From the NCBI GenBank assembly GCA_038043245.1, contig JBBTCH010000001.1:434001-498000 (forward strand): a stretch of DNA of 64,000 bases. The letters run 5' to 3'. The position numbers and the translations under genes are program-made. The DNA is from JACPFV01 sp038043245 (GTDB lineage Bacteria; Pseudomonadota; Gammaproteobacteria; Nevskiales; Nevskiaceae). Positions 38,027 to 46,235 of this stretch are shown here, piece by piece. The stretch's first letter is position 1; every line of letters begins with the position of its first letter. The notes below the pieces were generated by a model, which saw nothing but the letters and a program-made list of their open reading frames with translations, searched no databases and had not been told where the DNA came from.

Positions 38027-40576
38027 TTAAACGGTGGCCGAAACCTTGCGCTGCACTTCGATCTTGGCGAAGCACTCGATCGAATCGCCGGCCTTGATGT
38101 CGTTGTAATTTTTCACGCCAATACCGCACTCGGTGCCGGACTCGACTTTCTGCACGTCATCCTTGAAGCGGCGCAGCGAATCCAGTTCGCCTTCGAAAAT
38201 CACCACGTTGTTGCGCAACACGCGCACCGGCAGGCTGCGGCGCACTTCGCCTTCCATCACCAGACAGCCGGCAATGGCGCCGAACTTGCTGGAGCGGAAC
38301 ACGTCGCGCACTTCGGCGGTGCCGACGATCTGCTCGCGGATCTCCATGCCCAGCAGGCCCTGAATGGCGCTGGAGACATCGTCGATCAATTCGTAAATGA
38401 TGCTGTAGTAACGCACGTCGACGCCGGCTTCCTGCAGGCGTTTACGCGCGGTGGCTTCGGCACGGGCATTGAAGCCGATGATGATGGCCTTGGACGCCAG
38501 CGCCAGATCCACATCGGATTCGGTGATGCCACCGACCGTGGCCGAAACGATCACCACGCGCACTTCCGCGGACGGCAGTTTGCGCAGCGCTTCGGTGATG
38601 GCTTCCATCGAGCCTTGCACGTCGGCGCGCACCATCAGGTTCAAGGTCTTGCTCGTCCCCTCGCCCATCCTGGCGAAGACCTGTTCCATGCGTACCGCCT
38701 GGTTATGGGCCAGCTTGGTCTCGCGTTGACGCACCAGGCGAATCTCGGCCAGTTCACGCGCTTTGCGCTCGTCCGCCACGACGACCACATCGTCGCCCGC
38801 ATCCGGTACGCCTGAAAGTCCCAGTACCTGCACGGGAATGGAAGGCCCGGCTTCCTTCACCGGCTTGCCCGCTTCATCAAACATGGCGCGCACGCGGCCG
38901 AAATGCGGGCCGGTGAGAATCACATCGCCCTGGTGCAGCGTGCCGGAGCGGACCAGAATCGTCGCCACCGCGCCGCGCCCCTTCTCCAGCGAAGATTCGA
39001 TGATCGCGCCTTTCGCGGGCGTATCAATCGCTGCCTTGAGTTCAAGCACTTCGGCTTGCAGCAACACCGCTTCCAGCAGTTCGGCGACGCCGTTACCCGT
39101 CTGCGCTGACACCGGAACCACCTGGACTTCGCCGCCAAAATCTTCAGCGACGACTTCTTCCTTGAGCAGGTCGTTCTTGACCTTGTCGGCGTTGGCCTCG
39201 TGCTTGTCCATCTTGGTCACGGCAACGACCATCGGCACTTTTGCGGCCTTGGCGTGCTGGATGGCTTCCTTGGTCTGCGGCATCACGCTGTCGTCGCCCG
39301 CAACGACGAGGATCACGATGTCGGTCAGCTGCGCGCCACGCGCACGCATGCGCGTGAACGCGGCGTGGCCGGGCGTATCGAGGAAAGTGATGACGCCCTT
39401 CGGCGTCTGCACGTGGTAGGCACCGATGTGCTGAGTGATGCCGCCGGCTTCGCCTGCAGCGACGCGGGTCTTGCGGATGTAATCGAGCAGCGAAGTCTTG
39501 CCATGGTCGACATGGCCCATCACGGTGACAATGGGTGCACGAAGTGTGGTCAGCGCATCCTTGTTCTCACCCGTCACCGCCTGAATCAGGCTTTCTTCGG
39601 CGTCGCTGGCTTTCACCGGCTTGGCCTTGTGGCCCATCTCCTCGATCGCCAGTTGCGCCGTGGTCTGGTCGATGGACTGGTTGATGGTGACCATCACGCC
39701 CATGCCCATCAGCACCTTGATCAGCTCGATGCTCTTGACCGCCATGCGGTTGGCGAGCTCGCCGACCATGATGAATTCCGGAATCTCGATCTCGCGCACC
39801 TGCGGTGCGACCGGTTTCTCGAACGCATGCTGCGTATCCACCTGGATATTGCTGGCGGCGATCGCCGCACGTCGCGTCTTGCGGTCAGGACGTCCGGGCC
39901 GGATCGCCTTGCCACGCGAAGCGATGTTGGACTCGCGATGCGCGCGCTCGCGTTCTTCCTTGGTCTGAGCGGGGCGCTCGATGGAGCGACGCAGGTTTTC
40001 CTCGGCGCGCTTGCGTTGCGCCTCGGCTTCGATGCGTGCCGGATCGGTCGGCGCCAGCTTGGCGGTCTCGCTCAGCAGTTTCTGCGCTTCGAGTGCGGCA
40101 CGCTTGCGGGCCTCCTCGTCTTCGCGCATGCGTTTTTCGGCTTCGTCCTGATGGCGCTTGGCTTCTGCCGCAGCCGCCGCGTGCGCCGTGGCCTCGCGTT
40201 CGGCCTGCTCTTTGGCGGCTTCAGCGGCTTCGGCGGCGGAAAGCTCTTCACCTGCCGCATCGCGCTTCACATAAGTGCGACGTTTCTGCACCACGACGCT
40301 GACCGTCTTGGCGGTGGCGCCACGGCCAGCCCCCAGCTTGATCTCGCTGGTTTCCTTGCGCTTCAGCGTGATGCGCTTCGGCTCACCGGCGGCGGGCGTT
40401 GTTCCTGCACGGGTTTTCTGCTTGAGATACGTCAGCAGCGCGAGCTTGTCTTCCCCCGTGATCGCCGAGGCAGCATCCTTGACTGAGACGCCCGCTTCTT
40501 TGAGCTGCCCCAGCAGCTCATCCAGAGGCCGGTTCAGCTCCTTGGCAAAATCCTTGACGGTGGTTGACATGGTCAC
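38027..40576 (-). CDS. infB: Translation initiation factor IF-2
   Basis: 849 residues. N-terminal IF2N domain, a charged Ala/Glu/Arg-rich linker (about 100-260), the GTPase domain with G1 GHVDHGKTSLLD, G3 DTPGHAAF and G4, then the C-terminal domains that bind fMet-tRNA. The G4 motif is TKMD (39206-39217) where most IF-2 proteins have NKxD. GTG at 40576 has AAGG at good spacing; an ATG two codons on (40570) is the alternative start. It carries the initiator tRNA whose gene is in the same cluster. Seven bases behind nusA. Confidence 0.97.
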   Translation of the reverse strand: MTMSTTVKDFAKELNRPLDELLGQLKEAGVSVKDAASAITGEDKLALLTYLKQKTRAGTTPAAGEPKRITLKRKETSEIKLGAGRGATAKTVSVVVQKRRTYVKRDAAGEELSAAEAAEAAKEQAEREATAHAAAAAEAKRHQDEAEKRMREDEEARKRAALEAQKLLSETAKLAPTDPARIEAEAQRKRAEENLRRSIERPAQTKEERERAHRESNIASRGKAIRPGRPDRKTRRAAIAASNIQVDTQHAFEKPVAPQVREIEIPEFIMVGELANRMAVKSIELIKVLMGMGVMVTINQSIDQTTAQLAIEEMGHKAKPVKASDAEESLIQAVTGENKDALTTLRAPIVTVMGHVDHGKTSLLDYIRKTRVAAGEAGGITQHIGAYHVQTPKGVITFLDTPGHAAFTRMRARGAQLTDIVILVVAGDDSVMPQTKEAIQHAKAAKVPMVVAVTKMDKHEANADKVKNDLLKEEVVAEDFGGEVQVVPVSAQTGNGVAELLEAVLLQAEVLELKAAIDTPAKGAIIESSLEKGRGAVATILVRSGTLHQGDVILTGPHFGRVRAMFDEAGKPVKEAGPSIPVQVLGLSGVPDAGDDVVVVADERKARELAEIRLVRQRETKLAHNQAVRMEQVFARMGEGTSKTLNLMVRADVQGSMEAITEALRKLPSAEVRVVIVSATVGGITESDVDLALASKAIIIGFNARAEATARKRLQEAGVDVRYYSIIYELIDDVSSAIQGLLGMEIREQIVGTAEVRDVFRSSKFGAIAGCLVMEGEVRRSLPVRVLRNNVVIFEGELDSLRRFKDDVQKVESGTECGIGVKNYNDIKAGDSIECFAKIEVQRKVSATV

Positions 40577-40583
40577 GCGCGCC

Positions 40584-42077
40584 TTAGGCGTAAACCTTGG
40601 AACGCGCGGCCATGATCAGATCCGATGCGCGCTTCTCATCCAGTTTGATCTTTTCGAGCAACTCGTCGGTCGCCAGGTCCGCCAGATTCTCGGCGCTGAC
40701 GATACCGTGCTCCGCCAGCTTGTAGGCGAGGTCTTCATCCATGCCTTCGATCGCCAGCAACTCTTCGGTCGGTTTGTGATCTGCCGCGTTCTCGGCCTTG
40801 GCGATGGCCTTGGTCAGCAGCACGTCGCGCGCACGCGTACGCAGCTCTTCGACGATGTCTTCGTCGAACTCTTCGATCTCCACCAATTCGCTGGCCGGCA
40901 CATAGGCGACTTCTTCCAGCGTGGTGAAGCCTTCACGCACCAGAATGGCAGCGACGTCTTCGTCCACGCCCATCTGCTCGACGAACAGTTTCAGCAGCGA
41001 ACTGCTTTCGGTCTGGCTCTTTTCCTGAGCCTCGGCTGCCGTCATCACATTCAGCACCCAGCCCGTCAGCTCTGAAGCCAGACGCACGTTCTGTCCCCCG
41101 CGGCCGATCGCCTGCGCCAGCTTGTCTTCGGCCACGGCGATGGACATCGCATGGGCCTCTTCGTCGACGACGATGGATTCGACTTCCGCCGGCGCCATCG
41201 CGTTGATCACGAACTGCGCCGGATTGTCGTCCCACGGCACGATGTCGATGCGCTCGCCAGCCAGTTCATTGGACACGCTCTGCACGCGCGAACCGCGCAT
41301 GCCGACGCAGGCCCCGACCGGATCGATGCGCTTGTCCTTGGCCTTGACCGCGATCTTGGCGCGCAGGCCCGCGTCACGCGCGGCGCCCTTGAGTTCGATC
41401 AGGCCCTGCGCGATCTCCGGCACTTCGAGCTTGAACAGCTCCATCAGGAATTTCGGGCTGGTGCGCGACAGGAACAGCTGCGGCCCCCGCAATTCGGTAC
41501 GCACGTCTTCGAGATAGCCGCGCACACGGTCGCCAGGGCGCAACGGCTCGCGACCGATCACGCCTTCACGCGGGATGATCGCTTCGGTGGTGCCGCCCAG
41601 ATCCACGATCACTGCGCCTTTTTCCAGACGCTTGACCAGACCGGTCAGCAATTCGCCGATACGGTGGTGGTACTGCTCGACGATCTGCGCGCGCTCGGCT
41701 TCGCGCACTTTCTGCACGATGACCTGCTTGGCGGCTTGCGCGGAGATACGGCCGAACTCGACGTTCTCGAGTTTTTCCTCGATGGTCTCACCGACCTGAA
41801 CGCCGGGCTTGCGCTCCTGCGCCACGCTGTAATCCACATGGCGATAGGGCGACTCAAAATTGGGGTCTTCGTCTTCCAGCACCGTCCAGCGGCGAAAGGT
41901 TTCGTAGTCGCCGCTGACGCGATCAATATTCACGTAGACGTCGAATTCCTCGCCATGCGCGTGGCGTTTCTTGGCCGCCGAGGCCATGGCGAGTTCGATC
42001 GCCTGGAAAATGATTTCTTTCTCGACGCCTTTCTCGTTGGAAAGGGCGTCCACCATCAGCAGGATGTTCTTGTTCAT
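40584..42077 (-). CDS. nusA: Transcription termination/antitermination factor NusA
   Basis: 497 residues. N-terminal RNA-polymerase-binding domain (1-130), S1 domain (about 135-200), two KH domains (about 225-345, with GACVGMRGSRVQSVSNEL and IGRGGQNVRLASELTGW) and two C-terminal acidic repeat domains (about 360-497), the arrangement found in gammaproteobacteria. ATG overlaps the rimP stop (ATGA). Confidence 0.97.
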   Translation of the reverse strand: MNKNILLMVDALSNEKGVEKEIIFQAIELAMASAAKKRHAHGEEFDVYVNIDRVSGDYETFRRWTVLEDEDPNFESPYRHVDYSVAQERKPGVQVGETIEEKLENVEFGRISAQAAKQVIVQKVREAERAQIVEQYHHRIGELLTGLVKRLEKGAVIVDLGGTTEAIIPREGVIGREPLRPGDRVRGYLEDVRTELRGPQLFLSRTSPKFLMELFKLEVPEIAQGLIELKGAARDAGLRAKIAVKAKDKRIDPVGACVGMRGSRVQSVSNELAGERIDIVPWDDNPAQFVINAMAPAEVESIVVDEEAHAMSIAVAEDKLAQAIGRGGQNVRLASELTGWVLNVMTAAEAQEKSQTESSSLLKLFVEQMGVDEDVAAILVREGFTTLEEVAYVPASELVEIEEFDEDIVEELRTRARDVLLTKAIAKAENAADHKPTEELLAIEGMDEDLAYKLAEHGIVSAENLADLATDELLEKIKLDEKRASDLIMAARSKVYA

Positions 42078-42562
42078 GCGTTATCCACTCGTTTGCGCAT
42101 CAGTTCATCGTAATCCGGTGACAACCGAGCCCGCTCGATGTTGCTGAGCAAAAACTCGAACGCACCTTGTTCGGTTTTCAGTTGCACCGCCTCGCCCTGC
42201 ATGCCTTGCAGTTCACCCTCGAAACGGCGCCGGTTGTTCACGCCCGGCGCTTGCAGCAGCACTTCCACGTTCTGGCCCTTGAAACGTTCGAAATGTTCCG
42301 GCTTGACCAGCGGACGGTCCACCCCGGGCGAAGACACTTCAAGCTGATAGTTCTGCGGGATCGGATCCTCGACATCCAGAATGCCCGCCACTTCACGGCT
42401 CACTGATTCGCAATCGCCCAGCGTGACACCGTTCGGCGAATCAATGAACAGGCGCAGCGTGCCCGCCCCGCCGTGCGGGTGATATTCCAGCAATACCAGT
42501 TCGTAACCCATCGCCGTGACGACGGGCTCCAGCATCGTGTTCAATTTGTCCTGTAACGCCAT
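42074..42562 (-). CDS. rimP: Ribosome maturation factor RimP
   Basis: 162 residues. Assists 30S assembly. Conserved LVLLEYHPHGGAGTLRLFID, the DCESVSREVAGILDVEDPI segment and YQLEVSSPGVDRPL. First protein gene of the rimP-nusA-infB-rbfA-truB operon, just downstream of the initiator tRNA gene, as in E. coli metY-rimP. Confidence 0.96.
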   Translation of the reverse strand: MALQDKLNTMLEPVVTAMGYELVLLEYHPHGGAGTLRLFIDSPNGVTLGDCESVSREVAGILDVEDPIPQNYQLEVSSPGVDRPLVKPEHFERFKGQNVEVLLQAPGVNNRRRFEGELQGMQGEAVQLKTEQGAFEFLLSNIERARLSPDYDELMRKRVDNA

Positions 42563-42629
42563 ATGCGAGAAACAAAAAAGGGCCCCGTGAGGCCCTGGTT
42601 GTTAAAGCACCAGTTAAATCTGAAAAACT

Positions 42630-42706
<77 letters not shown>

Positions 42707-42718
42707 CCGTGGGCGCGC

Positions 42719-42747
42719 ATCATAGTGAGTCAGGGCATCGGCGGCAA
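42719..42747 (-). promoter_or_regulatory. Promoter of tRNA-fMet and the rimP-nusA-infB unit
   Basis: On the minus strand TTGCCG (42747-42742), 17-base spacer, TATGAT (42724-42719), then the GC-rich discriminator GCGCGCCC, the type subject to stringent control. The tRNA starts 12 bases after the -10 box. Confidence 0.75.
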
Positions 42748-42770
42748 GGGCAAAGCCCTGAAAATACCCA

Positions 42771-42800
42771 AAAAAAACTAAGCCGCCCTGCGGCGGCTTA
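42771..42800 (-). terminator. Intrinsic terminator after tRNA-Leu
   Basis: On the minus strand TAAGCCGCC, loop GCAG, GGCGGCTTA (42800-42779), then G and seven T (42777-42771). It separates the glmM-tpiA-secG-tRNALeu transcript from the tRNA-fMet unit. Confidence 0.9.
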
Positions 42801-42807
42801 CTTCATC

Positions 42808-42892
42808 TGGTGCCCTTAGAGAGACTCGAACTCCCATGCCTTTCGGCGCTACCACCTCAAGGTAGTGTGTCTACCAATTCCACCATAAGGGC
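42808..42892 (-). tRNA. tRNA-Leu (GAG)
   Basis: 85 nt with encoded CCA (42810-42808). Acceptor GCCCTTA/TAAGGGC, D-arm segment GGTGGAATTGGTAGACAC, anticodon stem-loop CTACCTTGAGGTGGTAG with GAG, a long variable arm and T loop TTCGAGT. Sits between secG and tRNA-fMet, as leuU does in E. coli. Confidence 0.97.
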
Positions 42893-42908
42893 AATGATTC
42901 GTTGAAGT

Positions 42909-43271
42909 TTACTCGGGTACTTTCGGCGTGGTGTCGGTCGGCGCCACGGCAGCAGGCACTTCTATCACTGGCGCATCCACCTTGGCAGGCATTTCAGCCG
43001 TCGGCTTTGCCACCGCATCCATGACGCTGGATTCCTTCTTCTGGCCGTGAACCACATAGGCCAGCGACAGGCTGGTGAGGAAAAACAGCGCGGCCAGCAC
43101 GCCGGTCGCGCGCGACAGGAAATTGGCCGAGCCACGCGAGCCGAACACCGTGCCCGAGGCTCCGCTGCCGAACGCCGCGCCGGCATCGGCACCCTTGCCG
43201 TGCTGGATCAGGATAAATCCGATCAGCGCCACTGACACCAGAACCTGCACCACCACCAGAACCGTAAACAT
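42909..43271 (-). CDS. secG: Protein-export membrane protein SecG
   Basis: 120 residues. Small subunit of the SecYEG translocon with two membrane helices (about 3-21 and 56-75) joined by the conserved QHGKGADAGAAFGSGASGTV region. The C-terminal 40 residues are Pro/Ala/Val-rich and variable. Twelve bases after tpiA and directly before tRNA-Leu, with which it is probably co-transcribed. Confidence 0.95.
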   Translation of the reverse strand: MFTVLVVVQVLVSVALIGFILIQHGKGADAGAAFGSGASGTVFGSRGSANFLSRATGVLAALFFLTSLSLAYVVHGQKKESSVMDAVAKPTAEMPAKVDAPVIEVPAAVAPTDTTPKVPE

Positions 43272-43283
43272 AAAACTCCTGAA

Positions 43284-44057
43284 TTACTTACCTTTCATCT
43301 GCGCGGCTGCGCAGATCGCCAGAAACTCATCTGCCTTGAGGGAAGCTCCGCCAATCAGCCCACCGTCGACATCCGAGCAGGAAAAAAGGGCTTGAGCGTT
43401 GTCCGATTTGACGCTGCCGCCATAGAGCAGCCGCAAAACGCGCGCGATATTACCATCGCGCGCCGCCAGTTGTGAACGCAAAAACGCATGGGCGGACTGG
43501 GCCTGCTCGGTACTCGCGGTCTTGCCCGTGCCAATCGCCCACACCGGCTCATAGGCGATGACGGCGTTGAAAAACGCAGCAATGCCACTCAAGTCAACAA
43601 CGGCAGCGAGTTGGCGACTGAGCACGCTTTCAGTCTGACCCGCTTCACGTTCCTGCAGGGTCTCCCCCACACACAACACCGGCGTCAGCCCCAAAACCTG
43701 CGCGGTTTTGAACTTGCGCGCGACGACAGCATCGGTTTCGCCGTACAGCGCCCGCCGCTCGGAGTGTCCGACGAGGACGTAGCGGCAACCGATCTCTTTC
43801 AACATGGCGCCATGAATCTCGCCGGTGAAAGCGCCAGGCTTGTCCTGTTCACAGAGATTCTGTGCACCCAACAGCACCGCGTGGCCTGCAAGCGCGGAAG
43901 CCACAGACTCCAGGTGCACATGAGACGGGCACACCACGACCTCGACGTCCGGCGATTTGGAAACGCCTGCAACAAGCCCCTGCAGCAGCGCCATGTTGGC
44001 GACACGACTGCCGTTCATTTTCCAGTTGCCTGCGACCAGGCGCTTGCGCGCGTTCAT
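43284..44057 (-). CDS. tpiA: Triosephosphate isomerase
   Basis: 257 residues, a complete TIM barrel interconverting DHAP and glyceraldehyde 3-phosphate. Catalytic Lys in AGNWKMNGS, His in VLVGHSERR, Glu in AYEPVWAIGTGKTAS, and the phosphate-binding YGGSVKSDNA. ATG overlaps the glmM stop (ATGA). The position between glmM and secG is the one found in pseudomonads, not in E. coli. Confidence 0.98.
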   Translation of the reverse strand: MNARKRLVAGNWKMNGSRVANMALLQGLVAGVSKSPDVEVVVCPSHVHLESVASALAGHAVLLGAQNLCEQDKPGAFTGEIHGAMLKEIGCRYVLVGHSERRALYGETDAVVARKFKTAQVLGLTPVLCVGETLQEREAGQTESVLSRQLAAVVDLSGIAAFFNAVIAYEPVWAIGTGKTASTEQAQSAHAFLRSQLAARDGNIARVLRLLYGGSVKSDNAQALFSCSDVDGGLIGGASLKADEFLAICAAAQMKGK

Positions 44058-45394
44058 TTCGTCACCCGGCGGACTGCATCCGCGATGGTCGCTGCGCTCT
44101 GCTGCGCCAGCTTCATGTCGTCCGCTTCGACCATGACGCGGATCAAGGGCTCCGTACCGGACGCGCGCAACAGCACGCGGCCACGCCCGGCCAGTTTTTT
44201 CACGATCACCGACTCAGATTTTCGAACGCTCGTGTTTTCGAGCAGCGCCTTGGCATTGGAACTGACTCGCACATTGACCAGCACCTGCGGGTGCTTGTGC
44301 ATACCCTTCAGGGCTTTTGCAATCGTCGCCTTGGATTCGAGCAAGGCGGCGAGCACTTGCAACGCTGTCACCGTGCCATCGCCGGACGTGGTGCGATCCA
44401 GACACAGCGTGTGACCGGAGGTTTCGCCGCCGAGCGTGCCGTCCCTGGCCTTCAAGCGCTCGAGCACGTAACGGTCGCCGACGTTCGCACGCTCAAAATC
44501 CAATCCGAGTTTCTCCAGCGCCTGCTCGAGACCTAGATTACTCATCAGCGTGCCGACCACGGGACCCCGCAGAGTGCCGTGCTGCTTGCGGTTGCGCGCG
44601 ATGAGGTAAAGGATTTCATCACCGTCGACCGTTTGACCTTCAGCCGTCACCATCAAACAGCGGTCGGCGTCACCATCCAACGCGATGCCGAGATCTGCCT
44701 TGCGCTGAACCACGGTGCGCTTGAGCAGATCCAGATGGGTGGAGCCGCAATCCAGGTTGATGTTCAGGCCGTTCGGCTCGATGCCGATGGCATGAACCGT
44801 GGCACCGAGCTCGGCCAGCACCGCGGGCGCGGTTTTGTAGGCGGCGCCGTTCGCACAATCCACCACCAGGTTCATCCCGCGCAGATTCAGCGTCGACGGG
44901 AAAGTGCTTTTACAGAATTCGATATAGCGCCCTTGCGCATCCTCGATGCGGCGCGCGCGCCCCAGCTGGATGGATTCCACGCAACACATCTCGGCGTCCA
45001 GCATTTTCTCGATCTGCGCCTCCAGCGCATCCGGCAGTTTTTCGCCGTCGGCGCCAAAAAACTTCACGCCGTTGTCTTCATGCGGATTATGCGAGGCGGA
45101 AATCATCACGCCCGCCTGTGCGCGCAGGGCGCGGGTCAGGTAGGCCACACCCGGCGTCGGCAGCGGACCCAGCAGGTCGGCTTCCACACCCGCTGCGGCA
45201 AAGCCGGCCTCAAGCGCCGATTCCATCATGTAGCCGGAGCGGCGTGTGTCCTTGCCGATCAGCACACGGGCCCCGGTGGTCTTGGCCAGCACACATCCGG
45301 CGGCCCAACCCAGCTTCAATGCGAATTCCGGCGTGATGGGCGCCTGCCCCACGCGACCGCGGATACCGTCGGTGCCAAAATATTTACGGGTCAC
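44054..45394 (-). CDS. glmM: Phosphoglucosamine mutase
   Basis: 446 residues. Converts glucosamine 6-phosphate to glucosamine 1-phosphate for peptidoglycan and LPS. Phosphoserine S101 in MISASHNPHEDNG, metal-binding ALDGDADRCLMV, sugar-specificity loop GGETSGHTL and the C-terminal phosphate site RASGTEPLIRVM. Starts with GTG behind AGGAG; the folP stop is one base away. Confidence 0.98.
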   Translation of the reverse strand: MTRKYFGTDGIRGRVGQAPITPEFALKLGWAAGCVLAKTTGARVLIGKDTRRSGYMMESALEAGFAAAGVEADLLGPLPTPGVAYLTRALRAQAGVMISASHNPHEDNGVKFFGADGEKLPDALEAQIEKMLDAEMCCVESIQLGRARRIEDAQGRYIEFCKSTFPSTLNLRGMNLVVDCANGAAYKTAPAVLAELGATVHAIGIEPNGLNINLDCGSTHLDLLKRTVVQRKADLGIALDGDADRCLMVTAEGQTVDGDEILYLIARNRKQHGTLRGPVVGTLMSNLGLEQALEKLGLDFERANVGDRYVLERLKARDGTLGGETSGHTLCLDRTTSGDGTVTALQVLAALLESKATIAKALKGMHKHPQVLVNVRVSSNAKALLENTSVRKSESVIVKKLAGRGRVLLRASGTEPLIRVMVEADDMKLAQQSAATIADAVRRVTK

Positions 45395-45395
45395 T

Positions 45396-46235
45396 TCACT
45401 CCTCTGATCGCGCAGCGCGAACCGCCGCAGCTGTTTTTATCGTTTCGACGGTGGGCCTGACGTCGTGCGTGCGAATTATGGACGCGCCCTGAAATACCGC
45501 AAGCGCAGCCGCGGCGAGGCCTGCATGAAGTCGCTGTTCCAGCGGCAACCCCAGCAATTGCTGGAACATGGACTTGCGCGACAGCCCGACCATTAAGGGC
45601 AGCCCCAGGCCCGCCAGCGCCCCAAGATTTCCGAGCAGGGCCAGGTTGTGCTGCAGGGATTTGCCGAAACCGAATCCGGGATCGAGCACGATGCGCTCGC
45701 GTGGGATTCCGATCTGTTCGCAGGCCTGTAGCCGCCTCGACAGAAAATCGCGGACCTCCTGTCTCACATCTTCATAGGCGGGTGATTTTTGCATGGTGCG
45801 CGGCTCGCCCTGCATGTGCATCAGGCACACCGCCGCCCCTGACTCACGTGCCACCTCCAGCGCACTTGGCGCGCGCAGGGCATTGACGTCGTTGATCAAC
45901 CCGGCACCGGCGTTGACAGCGACGCGCATGACTGCCGGCTTCATCGTATCCACGGAAACCAGCACGTCGAGTTCACGCGACAGCCGCTCGATCACCGGAA
46001 TCACGCGATCCAGTTCTTCCTGCTCGGACACCGGCTGCGCACCGGGACGGGTGGACTCGCCGCCGACGTCGATGATCACAGCGCCCTCGGTCGCCATCTC
46101 TCGCGCGTGATTCAGCGCCGCGTCCAGTTGTCGGTAACGTCCGCCATCGGAAAAAGAATCCGGCGTGACATTCAGCACGCCCATGACCACGGGCGCGCCT
46201 AGATCAAGGACGCGGGATTTACAGCGGAGCTGCAC
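45396..46235 (-). CDS. folP: Dihydropteroate synthase
   Basis: 279 residues. Condenses p-aminobenzoate with the pterin pyrophosphate in folate synthesis; target of sulfonamides. VMGVLNVTPDSFSDGG, DVGGESTRPGA, DPGFGFGKSLQHN and the final RTHDV motif are intact. GTG start shares one base with the ftsH stop (TAGTG). Confidence 0.97.
   Translation of the reverse strand: MQLRCKSRVLDLGAPVVMGVLNVTPDSFSDGGRYRQLDAALNHAREMATEGAVIIDVGGESTRPGAQPVSEQEELDRVIPVIERLSRELDVLVSVDTMKPAVMRVAVNAGAGLINDVNALRAPSALEVARESGAAVCLMHMQGEPRTMQKSPAYEDVRQEVRDFLSRRLQACEQIGIPRERIVLDPGFGFGKSLQHNLALLGNLGALAGLGLPLMVGLSRKSMFQQLLGLPLEQRLHAGLAAAALAVFQGASIIRTHDVRPTVETIKTAAAVRAARSEE

Noticed and set aside
36723..38129. Single 468-codon frame through rbfA and truB
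   Set aside because: Upstream part is out-of-frame rbfA sequence; TruB begins at 37634 in an ATGA overlap.
39200..40486. Plus-strand ORF (428 codons) opposite infB
   Set aside because: Antisense shadow of the IF-2 N-terminal half.
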